DNA from: Cinclus cinclus
Taxonomy: Eukaryota > Chordata > Aves > Passeriformes > Cinclidae
DNA length: 64,000 bases
NCBI RefSeq assembly: GCF_963662255.1
Contig: NC_085055.1
Span: 791,979-855,978, forward strand
Direction of reading: 5' to 3'
The notes under the pieces are model-generated. The model saw only the letters and a program-made list of their open reading frames with translations, was not told where the DNA came from and ran no database searches. Numbering within the stretch: the stretch's first letter is position 1; every line of letters starts with the position of its first letter. Both the position numbers and the translations under genes were made by a program. Positions 36,001 through 49,445 of the stretch are shown in pieces.

Positions 36001-36780
36001 TCCAAAGCTGATCTGTCCTTTGCAGTGAGGGAGTTGTGAGAATAACATGTTAGTTTGAAAGTGCCCTTCAGAATCTCAGGAGCAGCCCAGGAACTGTGTC
36101 AGGCAGTTCAAGGCAGTGTTTTCTCCTTCGAAATGTGGACCGAAAATGACGTGTGTCACCATTCCATGGAGCTGGTCTCATCCTGACTCAGATTTTCAGT
36201 GTTTAGCAGAGCACGGAGTGGTGTGTTCCCTTTCTACAGCCACTGCAGCCAAATATCCCATGGGTAGGGATCATGGCACTGGAGACCTCACTAAGTGCCC
36301 AGGATGAACCCCCTCTCCAAAACACCTTGGGAATGGGAGTGGCTCAGAGAGGGGTGCAAAAGGCCCTGATAAAACTTTCCAAGCAGAGGTAATTGCTGTG
36401 AAACCTGTTTTAGAGATTCATCCCCTGTATGGGAAGCATAGCCACGTGCAAAGCCTGTGAGGGAGCTCCGGCTGCTTCCCCTCCTGAGCAGCCCCATGGA
36501 GCCTTCGAGGCTGGGATGGGCAGAGCTGCCTCTGAGGGACGGGCACAGCTGAGGCCGGCTTGTCCCTGGCACGGGCTGCCAGTGTCCCGTGCTGCAGGGG
36601 AGCCAGCCCTGGCTGAGTGGGCACACACCAGGTCTGTGCAGGGCAGAGCAGGGGCTCCAGCACAGCCCGGTCAGGAGCACTGGGATGGATGTCCACCAGT
36701 ATCTACAAAGAACAAGAAGGGGATGAATGAAAATAATAAGAATTTAAATAGAAATAAAAATTCCTGCTAATAATTTTGCT
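33076..36780. other. Intergenic DNA, no gene recognised
   Basis: AT-rich at 33.27-33.66 kb, 34.28-34.4 kb, 34.73-34.95 kb and 35.68-35.86 kb, otherwise moderate GC. Only short featureless ORFs. Confidence 0.5.
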
Positions 36781-38113
36781 GCAAAGCAGCCTTTGTGCTC
36801 CTCAGCGTTTCCCCCGAAGGACGGACCCGAGCTGCGGCATCTCCATGGTGACTGCGCGGCGCAGGCACCGCGGGGTGCTCGGGTGGCACCGGGGCCCCGG
36901 GCTCCGAGAGCCGGGCACGACCCGAGAGCAGCACGGGGGAAGAGGGGCTTCCCTTCCCAAGGGGCTGCCCTGCAGATCCCCAGCCTCAGCACCAGCAAGG
37001 CTCAGCGCCAGCCCAGGTGTGCCAGGGCAGAGGTGGCTTTGGCCTCGGTGGTGGCACGGGTCCGTGGCGGTGGGTACCAGCAGTGCCCTGCCCGGTGGCT
37101 GACCACGGCCCCGGCCCTTCCTGTGCACCCCAGAGCCGCTCATGGGAGCTGCAGCCTCATTTATACCTATTTTTAAGTCGCTGATATTGTCTCTGCACCG
37201 GCTAAATATAAAAGTCTTGTAACGTGTGGTGAGTAACGTTTGGCCAAGAGCCACGGCGAGGCAGCGGCCGGGCTCCAGGGGCTGCCAGCGTGCTTGGGGG
37301 CAGAAAAACCACCCAGCACCCAAACTGCTGCTCTCACGTCCTGCACGGGCCGGCGGGAGCAAGAGCTGTGCCCGGGGCACAGAGGATGGAGCAGGACGGC
37401 TCCGAGGGGATGCTGTGTCCGCACGGGCGGTGCGGGGCGGTGCGGGTGCAGGTGGCTCTGCGGCACCCCTGGCGTTTACCAAACTGCTGCTTCAGCCGCG
37501 GGGACCCCACGGCTCTGCTGCCCCTCGCCCGGCCCCGCTCCCACTCCTTCCCCATATCCCATCTATCGGGATAGGGACTGCCCTCCTTCCCATCTCCCTC
37601 TCCATGGACAGCCCGGGGGTGTCGCCCCATGGGGACAGACCCCGTGCGGTGTCTCCGGGCCAGGACAGGGGCACGGTGCCCACGGCTGTGGATCCACGGA
37701 GCGGAGCAGTGTCCCTGCTGTCACCCCCAGCCCAGCGGGGTCGGCGACTCCTGCAGGAATTCTGCTCGTGGCAGCATCCAAGGGCGGCGGTGACAGACAC
37801 AGAAGCCGCTCTTCACTGCCGGCTTCCTGCCATTTATGGTGAAATTCTCAGCCTGAAGGAATTCAATGCCATCGGCTTGTGGGACTGGGAAAGAACCTGC
37901 AGGTTTTGGAGTTTCTGATTTCATTTTGAAGAGAGGCGGCTGCTCCCGCCCCGTGGGACGCGTGGAGGTGTCCCGGGGGAGGTGGGAGTCCCCCTGCCGA
38001 GGATTCAGCCCCAAAACTCGCGTGTGGCACCGGCCCGGCCCCGCTCCCGCCGGCCCCGGCAGCACCAGGTGGCGCCCGCGGAGTCCGGAGCTCATTCCCG
38101 GCCCGGGAGAAAG
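36781..38113. other. GC/CpG-rich island with internal AT-rich core
   Basis: Second GC-rich block in the intergenic interval. It is split near 37.15-37.25 kb by an AT-rich core carrying a TATA-like box and two MEF2-type motifs (listed separately). No coding gene recognised: the plus-strand ORFs starting at 37226 and 37240 overlap in different frames and have no domain. Confidence 0.4.
37160..37220 (+). promoter_or_regulatory. Candidate TATA box with two MEF2-type motifs
   Basis: CTATTTTTAA (37167-37176) and CTAAATATAA (37202-37211) both fit the MEF2 consensus YTAWWWWTAR. The second overlaps TATAAAAG (37207-37214), a strong TATA sequence. They sit in an AT-rich island within a CpG-rich block, a layout seen at some muscle-type promoters. 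Function is inference. Confidence 0.35.
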
Positions 38114-38262
38114 GGATGGGAACGGGATGGGATGGGAACGGGACGGGAACGGGACGGGAACGGGATGGGAACGGGACGGGAACTGGATGGGAACGGAATG
38201 GGAACGGGTTGGGAACGGGAGAGATGAAAACGGGAGAGATGGGGACGGGAGGGATGGGAGTG
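38114..38262. repeat. G-rich short tandem repeat, about 11-bp units
   Basis: Imperfect GGGAACGGGAC / GGGAACGGGAT units, passing into GAGATGGGGACGG-type copies. The plus strand is runs of three G separated by 2-3 bases, able in principle to form G-quadruplexes. Confidence 0.85.
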
Positions 38263-38407
38263 GACAGGAACGGTGCTCGGGGGTGCTCGGGGGGTGAATG
38301 TTCCACACGCGGCAGGACAGGGACAGTGGGGCTGGGGACAGGGCAGCGGGTCCGGTCAGAGCGCGGCTCTGTCCCTGCCTGAGCCCCCCACGGGCTGTGG
38401 GAGGTAT

Positions 38408-38770
38408 CAGGAGAAAAAACTCCAAGGAGACCTCAGGGCCCCTTCCAGTGCCTTTAGAGCACTCTCCAGGAGAGCTGGAGAGGGACTGGGGAGAAGGGAT
38501 GGAGGGACAGGACGCAGTGAATGGCTTCCACTGCCAGAGGGCAGGGATGGATGGGATATTGGGAAGGAATTGTTCCCTGGGAGGGTGGGAAGGCACAGGA
38601 TACCCAGAGAAGCTGTGACTGCCCCTGGACCCCTGGCAGTGTCCAAGGCCAGGCCAGACAGGCCTTGGAACAATGTGGGATAGTGGAAAGTGTCCCTGCC
38701 CAAGGCAGGGGCTGGGGCTGGATGAGCTTTAAGGCCCCTTACAACACAAACAGTCTGGGATTCTGATATT
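38408..38770 (+). mobile_element. CR1-type LINE fragment, 3' end, plus orientation
   Basis: Same family as the copies at 9.7 and 25.2 kb. It contains CTCCAGGAGAGCTGGAGAGG, GGGATATTGGGAAGGAATTG, TTCCCTGGGAGGGTGG, AGAAGCTGTGACTGCCCCTG, GTGTCCAAGGCCAGG and GTGTCCCTGCCCAAGGCAGG, then a tail GGGATTCTGATATTCC. No coding capacity remains. Confidence 0.9.
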
Positions 38771-40796
38771 CCTTGGATTTCAATGTCCTTTTTGCCTCAG
38801 AACCTCGAGGATTTGTTGCTGGCTCAAACGTGCTTTCTCCCCTCCCGGCCCAGGATGTGATTCATCACATCTTGCACAAGATGGAGCAAGGCTGATGAGC
38901 CCCTGCCTGCCAGGATGGGATTGTTCAGTGCCTTATCTCTGCAATAAAGAGCACGGGACACTGAGTTCTGTACCTTCCAACAAGCCCTGGGTTTATCACT
39001 TCTGCTGTGGTACCCCAGGTACCCTGTCAGCACTTCTGCTTGCTCTAGACTGTGAGTTTACACTCAAGGAATCCAAACCCGGAAGAAATCACTGAAGGTT
39101 TCCATTCTGAACTTCTCCATATCATAAACTGCAGTATTTCTCCAGCTCACCCCTGCCCACCTGCAGCAGCTCCTGCAGGGAAAACTCCCTGGTCTAACAA
39201 ACCCAGGAGGGGCAGGAGGCTCCTTCCAGTTTTCAGGAACTGTTCCATGCTGGGTTATCTTGGCTGGTCAAATTTGTCCCACTCTGCCACTCTGGAGCCC
39301 CAGCCTGCTGTTACTGTGTCCTAAGTCACACCTGTCTGCCAGGTCAGGCAGACCTGGAGCCTCTCATGTTCTCCTTATAGGTGTAAACTGTAATCCAATT
39401 CCTGTAATGATCTTTCTGTTAAACCCAGCAGGTTAAGCTCTTTAGTCAAGGTGTTGAATGTTGTTTAAAACTGGACCCTCATTTTTTTCCCTGACTACCA
39501 GTTCTGAGTGAGGAGCAGCAGCTTGTTTGTGGGGTCTTGTTCTTTTCATTTTTAAATATAACTGAATCTAAAACCCATTCCAGACTCAAATTAAAGGCAG
39601 AGATTTTGTAACACAAACAAAAATACACTCATGGCATTGCTGTGCTAAAAATGTTCCGAGGCTGCACGTAGGCTGCTTGTGCTGCCCTGCCAGAGAGCAC
39701 CACGCCAGCCACCCTCACACTGAGAGTGCATCCCACAGGCAGCCAGGAGCTGGACCCCATGATCCTTTCGGGTCCCTTCCAGCTCAGGATACTCCACAGT
39801 TCCATGGTACCACTGGATCTAACACAGCCTTTTGTGCTCAGCAGCAGCACAAGGGAATTGAATCAATTAGTGCTACAATAGGTGGCTCTGGAACCTTTAT
39901 GTATTTGGAGGAAATAATCTGCATTTATTCCTTGCTACAGAAAGTAATGCTACCTCTGGCTTGCTTTCCTAGTGATTATTTTTCCTGTTTGGTTCTGTGC
40001 TAATGAACAAAGCTCTGGCTCCTCTGTGCAGGCAGAACCCCCCGCCCATTTATCTCTCCTATAGCAGCCAAATGGCATTTGCTGTCTTGAGCAGGAAATG
40101 AGCAATTAAAAGGCAACAGGAGGTTATTTTTTTATTTCCCTCTCTCCCCTCCAGAATAATAAACATCTCCAAGTGAATGCACCGTGTACACTGATTACTT
40201 GGACAATTTGGTGTGAGGCAAATTGTTCTTAAATAAGATGGCAATAAATGCACTACAATTTGAAAAATCCCATTAGTTTTTCAAAATAATTGGCTTTATA
40301 TCTCTTGCTGAGCACAGGGTAAGCAAAAACCTTTTAAACTAATCAATAAGAAGTAAAATAAATTAATTTTCCCTGACTGCTTCAACACGAAGGGTCACAG
40401 CAGTGCCAATATGTGCAGTGTGTGGTTCAGGCAGACTAAAGCTAACAGCTGTTATTGCAGTGTCCATCACATCCACTCCAGCCCATTCAAAATCCCTGTC
40501 AAAAGCACTTCGGTGAAAAGACTGCACTTCTTTGGCTTGGGAAGGGCAGTGGCACAATGGAGGCCACATGTAAATGTCACGGTCTGGGCAGCACCTCTGG
40601 AAAGGCAGGGGCTTGATGCAGGAAGCAAACTTCCAGAAGAAAGGCACAGCCCAAATAACAGCTGTCCTGCATTGTGTTATCTTGCCTGGCTCATGGCTGG
40701 GGGCTGGTGGAGATCCCTGGCTCCAAGGCTGGTCCTGCTGCTGCTTTCAGTGAGGTTCCAGTGCCTGGCTGAGCGTCCTGGGGTGCCACAGAGCAT
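38771..40796. other. Intergenic DNA, no gene recognised
   Basis: Mostly AT-rich (39.36-39.65 kb and 39.86-40.4 kb especially). Contains one short CR1 3' remnant. No host gene seen. Confidence 0.5.
39735..39805 (+). mobile_element. Short CR1 3'-end remnant, plus orientation
   Basis: GGAGCTGGACCCCATGATCC and GGGTCCCTTCCAGCTCAGGA resemble the last part of a CR1 element, followed by a degraded tail. Confidence 0.6.
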
Positions 40797-40915
40797 CCTG
40801 GGCACGGACAGCCCAGGCAGGGCCATCCCAGGCAGGGATATCCCCAGGGACATCCCCAGGGACATCCCAGGCAGGGCCATCCCAGGCAGGGACATCCCCA
40901 GGGGCATCCCCCGGG
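40797..40915. repeat. Imperfect 15/16-bp tandem repeat
   Basis: Alternating CCAGGCAGGGCCATCC, CCAGGCAGGGATATCC and CCAGGGACATCC units. It stays open on both strands, giving false GRAIPGRDIPRD-type frames. Confidence 0.85.
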
Positions 40916-40960
40916 GCACGCTGCCCTGGCCACAGCCCGAGTCAGGAAGAGAGAAGTGCT

Positions 40961-41010
40961 GTGCCGTGCCGTGCCGTGCCGTGCCGTGCCGTGCCGTGCC
41001 GTGCCGTGCC
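40961..41010. repeat. (GTGCC)10 perfect pentanucleotide repeat
   Basis: Ten identical GTGCC units without a mismatch, which suggests a recent or actively slipping array. Confidence 0.97.
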
Positions 41011-41104
41011 AGGGGTGCCTTGCCTTGGCTGCTGCTGGCAGTGTCCCATAGCTCAGGGCATAGAGAGCACACCTTGGGCTGGTCTCCCCGAGTTAGCAAA
41101 GATG

Positions 41105-41180
41105 GATAGGGCAGAAATCCTGCCCCAGGAGGGGCTGAGGCCCTGGCACAGGCTGCCCCATCCCTGCTACTGGAGAGCAT
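41105..41180 (+). mobile_element. Short CR1 remnant, plus orientation
   Basis: GGATAGGGCAGAAATCCTGC, GGGGCTGAGGCCCTGGCACA and GGCTGCCCCATCCCTG match part of the CR1 3' region; the 3' tail is lost. Confidence 0.65.
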
Positions 41181-43699
<2,519 letters not shown>

Positions 43700-44733
43700 A
43701 GCTCCCAGGACAGGATCAGCTCCCAGGACAGGATCAGCTCTGGGGCAGGATCAGCTCTGGGGCAGGATCAGCTCTGGGACAGGATCAGCTCTGGGGCAGG
43801 ATCAGCTCAGGACAGGATCAGCTCTGGGGCAGGATCAGCTCCCAGGACAGGATCAGCTCCCAGGACAGGATCAGCTCTGGGGCAGGATCAGCTCTGGGGC
43901 AGGATCAGCTCTGGGACAGGATCAGCTCCCAGGACAGGATGAGCTCTGGGTCAGGATCAGCTCTGGGACAGGATCAGCTCTGGGACAGGATCAGCTCTGG
44001 GGCAGGATCAGCTCAGGACAGGATCAGCTCTGGGACAGGATCAGCTCAGGACAGGATCAGCTCTGGGACAGGATCAGCTCTGGGGCAGGATCAGCTCCCA
44101 GGACAGGATCAGCTCAGGACAGGATCAGCCCTGGGGCAGGATCAGCTCCCAGGACAGGATCAGCTCTGGGACAGGATCAGCTCTGGGGCAGGATCAGCTC
44201 CCAGGACAGGATCAGCTCTGGGACAGGATCAGCTCTGGGGCAGGATCAGCTCCCAGGACAGGATCAGCTCTGGGTCAGGATCAGCTCTGGGGCAGGATCA
44301 GCTCCCAGGACAGGATCAGCTCTGGGTCAGGATCAGCTCTGGGGCAGGATCAGCTCCCAGGACAGGATCAGCTCTGGGTCAGGATCAGCTCTGGGGCAGG
44401 ATCAGCTCCCAGGACAGGATCAGCTCTGGGTCAGGATCAGCCCTGGGGCAGGATCAGCTCCCAGGACAGGATCAGCTCTGGGTCAGGATCAGCTCTGGGG
44501 CAGGATCAGCTCCCAGGACAGGATCAGCTCTGGGTCAGGATCAGCTCTGGGGCAGGATCAGCTCCCAGGACAGGATCAGCTCTGGGTCAGGATCAGCCCT
44601 GGGGCAGGATCAGCTCCCAGGACAGGATCAGCTCTGGGACAGGATCAGCTCTGGGGCAGGATCAGCTCCCAGGACAGGATCAGCTCAGGACAGGATCAGC
44701 TCTGGGGCAGGATCAGCTCCCAGGACAGGATCA
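43700..44733. repeat. 17/18-bp minisatellite with 52-bp higher-order unit
   Basis: About 60 monomers, each starting AGGATCAGCTC. Four monomer types differ in the tail: TGGGGC, TGGGAC, TGGGTC (17 bp each) and CCAGGAC (18 bp), plus a 16-bp AGGAC form. From about 44.15 kb onward three monomers (TGGGTC or TGGGAC, then TGGGGC, then CCAGGAC) form a regular 52-bp unit repeated in tandem. A GCCCTGGGG variant recurs at 44129, 44441 and 44597, i.e. at 312 and 156 bases, multiples of 52. A 301-codon plus-strand frame through it is a repeat artefact. Confidence 0.97.
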
Positions 44734-47700
44734 GGTCTCGGGTTTTATTGCTCAGCTCCAAGTGGTCACTTCCAATTCCTGACTGTGCTGTGGGCACAGT
44801 GGACAGTGTCACCACTGTCCTCTGAAACGTTCCTTTGTCATTAATCGAATTCAGCTGGATGCCTCAGCTGCTCCCTTACATTCTCACCCGTGAACTATGA
44901 AGCAGCAGTGGTTATCTGCTGAATTAAGTAGTTCAGCTAAAAGAATCCCATATATTGTTTCCAGTCAATGGGCACTATGAATAGATTTTATGTAAAATTA
45001 CTGGGAATGCATAAGCCATTTTGCCTAATGTTATGGAATTTCTTCTCCCAAACCCTGTGTGAAATGTAATTCATGTTCAGATACTGACAACTGAATCATG
45101 CTCAGCATTCATATATAGTGCCTTATATATGCAAACTGCCATAAAACGTTAATTAAGCAATAGATTTCCTAATGCTGAGAAAGTGTACTCACACCAGGCT
45201 CGGTGAGTTAAATGTTTAAATACTGTCATCGCTTAAATACTATTTACAGAGTTTCATTGTGCTGTGAGCTCAGTTATTGGCAGAGCTGTAACAGCCAGTG
45301 GCTTCTCCATACGGTAAGTAGGAGTAGGAACGGTGGCTTGGTCTTTATCTACACCAAACTTTACTTTGAAATGGTACTTTCGCTACCAGTATGCTATTTT
45401 AGAAGTGCAGTCACTGTAGTAAGAACACAGGCTGGCTGTTTGCAGACTCCTGAGACACAGAGGCAACCCTACCATTTACTGAGGTTTTTATTGTTCCAGG
45501 TGACTTTTGCTCCTTTTTCCCCATCAGTGCTATCCAAAGTCCATCAGAGTGCTGGGACATCCTCCAGAGCAGCTGAGGGCCCGTGGGGGTGTCCCAGCCC
45601 CACAGCTCCCAGCTGGTTCCTCCCTGAGCTGGTGCAGTGTCTGGAGCTCTCTGGTCCCCTGGGATGGCATGAGGACACTCAGTGCAGTTAAGTCGTGGGG
45701 TTTCGTTGGGTTGCTGCTGATTCATTCTGTTCACTGGTCAGGAAAATGGTGAGATTTGGCTGCAGCTCCCTGAGTCAGCACCACACCTTGTAAAATGTCC
45801 CAGCTCTGCCTCCACTCGCTGAGGGGCAGGAAAGGCTCTGGGTACCACTCGAGGTGTGACTCACACCCCAGGGGTATTTATAATTTATTTATTATACTGC
45901 CAGGTACCGGCACAGGTGTGAGCCCGGCAGACAGAACAGACCCCACGCGCTGCCCGTGCCCTGCGTGCCAAGCCTGGCTCAGCCAGCTCAGCAGGAGCAG
46001 CACAGCCCCTTGCCCAAAGCACAGGGACCCTCCCTGCTCAGCCCCGAGCCTTGTCACAGGAGACTCTGCCACCAGGAGACAAACAGGAGCTTCATTTAAA
46101 CAATGACAGTGCAGACTGAGTTCATGACACAGTGAACTGACACATTCCTTTCAGACCCCAGGAATCATAAGATCCCAAATCTCTTCCAAACAATTCTCCA
46201 GGCTTTGCAGACCTCAAACTCTTCTTGCTTTAGGTGCCCTGCACTACAGGGCTGGGTGCTTTGATTTAAATAGCCAACAACAAAAAGACTTTTTAATTGA
46301 TTAGTCACTGCAGCCATGAGTGTCACAGAGTTTACGTTCTTGTTCCATCAATGTATTTGTTTATATTTGCAGAAGGATTCAGTCAGATGTAAACTATGAA
46401 ATATGTTGTTTACTGAACAAAGACAGGTTCCAAGGCACTTGTTAACACTGAAATCAAACCTGACTCTTAGATATCAATTTGCATTAGTCAGTCACCTCAG
46501 AGCCCACAAACCTGGCTGAACACTGCAGCACTTCATCAGCCTGGGAAAACACCTAGAAGATAAATAACCTGTTTAAAAACTTCTGATGCGTCAGTACTTT
46601 GTCATGAAACTGGAAGACATACCAGAGTTTTGTATTAGTGCCTTGAAAACCAGAGTGTAAACCCCAAATTTGCTGATGTTATCAAGTTTGCTGTCAGCAC
46701 TCTGGAGAACAGAATTAGAATTTTCAGTGATTTTGATAAACTGGATTTTGACAGACGTTTGTGCCTGGATGCCATCTGTGACGGTGCCTCGAGTTTTAAC
46801 TTCAGTTCACATCACCCAAAAGGATCTGCTGGCAGGGGAAGCAGCCTACAGGCTTTGCTGCTGGGGAAAAAACAGGCAAAAATCCTTCAAGAAGCAAAGC
46901 TGAAACTCTGACCATCCTGATATTTTGTCATGCTGACAGTGTTAAAATGCCACATCTGCCTCAGCGATACCGAGAGAGCCTCAAACTTCATCTCTGCTTG
47001 AGTAGTCAAGAATAAAATGAAAGGCAGCATTAGCAGGATTAATTGGAACAGGTCCTGGGATCAGGGGTCTTGCTGGCTGTCTGCAAGTGGGCAAACAAGT
47101 CGAATTCAACTCTGTCCTGGGAAATATGCTTATTGTAAATAAAGTAGAATGTGTTTTCTTCCCCAGTTACCACGGACCAGCTCCTGATTCCACACTGCTC
47201 TGCTTCCATGGAGCCACGACTGCCAGGTCAGCCTCCATCCTGCAGCACCTGGCTCTGAGTCTGCTGCAGGTCCCTCAGCCTTGTGAAGTGATGGACCACA
47301 AACAGAATCAACTCGTGTTTGAAGTCATTTTTACCCTGATTTTTCTGGTACATGACAGTGCAATACTTCTCCCATGACAGGACTGTTTGGGTGTGTTTTG
47401 CTGGGAGCAGTTCGATGCCACCAGTGCAGGTCACTATGCAGGTGAACAGTGGGGTCCTCTAAATGGAACTGTTAATGACAAAATAAAAGATACAGAAATG
47501 GAAATGCATCTCCATCCAGGGAGTGTTAATATTCCATATTCACGGCTGCAGCTGTGGACTGTGGCATGCAGAGAGGGCCCCGGGAAGCCGAGCAGGGGGT
47601 TCTGTGCTGTGAGGAGCCCGCAGGGACACAGCCCTTGGGGAGCTGGCTGTGTCCTGACAGGCTGTGACAATCCCCAGCCCACACACAAATCCTCCGAGGG

Positions 47701-49445
47701 CTCGTGGTCACACCAGCATTCCTGACTGCCCTGCCTGACAATATCGAACATAGCTCAGACCAAGCGGTATCAACATCCCTGAGCCTTATCTGCTGGTTCT
47801 CAGAGCTCCGCTGTCAGTAGTGCTGGGTGGGGTTATCTGCAGGGCCGTGCGTTGCAACACTCAGTTTGCTCCCACACTCACCTTGATCTGCCCAGCAGCT
47901 GAAGATGAAAGAGTCCTTAGGCTGGTGACACAATCAGTGGCCAGTCACAAAGATCCCTGCAGCCTTGACCAGCCAGAAACAGCAGCAGCCCTTGTGAGCA
48001 ATCAGAAAACGTGGCTTTGTGTTAAAGGACTGCAAGGGATTTGGAGGCTATTGAGGCTGCAAACTGCTGACATCAGACGGAGCCCAACACGGGTCTCAAA
48101 AAATCCTTATCTCCTTTGTTGATATGTTTACCTCCAAATTACTTTAAAATGCTCAAATACAACCAATATTTACACCTGAATGCTTTCAAGGGCCCAAGGC
48201 AGCAGAACTCTGCTGGGTACTGCAGGAGATATTCTGTGCACTATATACAGCACAGCCCACGGCTCGGAGCTCTAACGATGCCATCCTTCCCAAAATCCTC
48301 TCTTTGGTATCCTTCTCCTCAGACTGCAGGGTGGGAACACTCCCCAGACCTCACTACCAGTAGCCCCAAGCAGAGCTGGACACCACCAAGCCCAGACCAA
48401 AGGCAAATTGTTACAGTGGTTCCTCCCACCCGGGAAGAGTGCAGCACCTTTGAGCCACTGCTGGTTCTTTGGGACTCTGGAACTCTCCCATCTCACCCCC
48501 AGAGACCCCAGCTGGACCTCACTCCTTCCACCCTGTCATGACAGAAGACTCCGTCACTAAAACTTTTTTGCTCCTGATCAGGAGACCGGGGAATTAAATT
48601 CCAGAGTGAGAACTCCGAATGATAATTATCTGCTGTATCTGAGCACTCCCAGCAGCAGAGCAAAGGCTGCAATGTGACACAGCGGCACGGGGCAGTGAAG
48701 AAAAGGCAGTTTTCTACAAAGGGCTTTTGCTGCAAACAGGAAGTTTGCTTTTTGAATTAGTCACCCGTTTCACTCCAGGCTGACTACACCAGTTTCATTA
48801 CCATACAATAGCACTGTTCCCATGCAAGTGCTATCAAGATTGCTTTTATGGTTCCAAAAGTTGTTTCACCACACCTACACAGAACCTGAGTGCTGCACAC
48901 AGGAACAGAGAAATGTTCTCCCTGCTCTGTGTGCTTACCCAAACCCCATAACCTTTCAGGTAAACTGCTCCTGGGAGTTGACCACAAATAACGAGCGCAG
49001 AAATAGACCTGAACTTCGAAAATTATGCATATTTTGAACATAAACATCACTAGGAGTGGGATATAAGCATGCCATGGAACACATTCTTTATAAAGAAATA
49101 CAAAGTAGCATTATGACACCAATTCAAGGGAAACATCTGATAAGTTCTGGCAGCACAGGGTACTTTAGCAACAGTGATAAGATCTCTGGCAGGACTTTTG
49201 ATGAAAATAATGAACTTTATTTCTTTCTGCATATGTGTGTCACTTTTTTCTTTCGTTCTTATTTTTTTATACTTCATTTACACCCACCAGCAGCTGTGAT
49301 TATTTCTTAAAAAAAAAAAAACCCACCCAAGATCGGTATTTTGCATTTGAGGATCTTTCGGCAGAGGAAAGTCCACATGGAGCTGCGCTTTCCCGGGCAG
49401 GCCCAGGAGCTGGGCAGGACAGGATGGATGCACAGCCCAGCTCAG
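44734..49445. other. Intergenic DNA, no gene recognised
   Basis: AT-rich unique sequence at 44.84-45.25 kb, 46.1-47.15 kb and 48.1-49.3 kb, with moderate GC elsewhere. A 13-base A run ends near 49322 just before the 18-bp minisatellite. No domain-bearing ORF. Confidence 0.5.

Noticed and set aside
43700..44733. Repeat-spacer look of the AGGATCAGCTC array considered as a CRISPR array
   Set aside because: The 'spacers' are only 5-7 bases and of four recurring types; this is a minisatellite in vertebrate DNA.
43939..44844. 301-codon Ser/Gly/Gln-rich ORF
   Set aside because: Runs through the 17/18-bp minisatellite; the frame reflects repeat composition, not a protein family.
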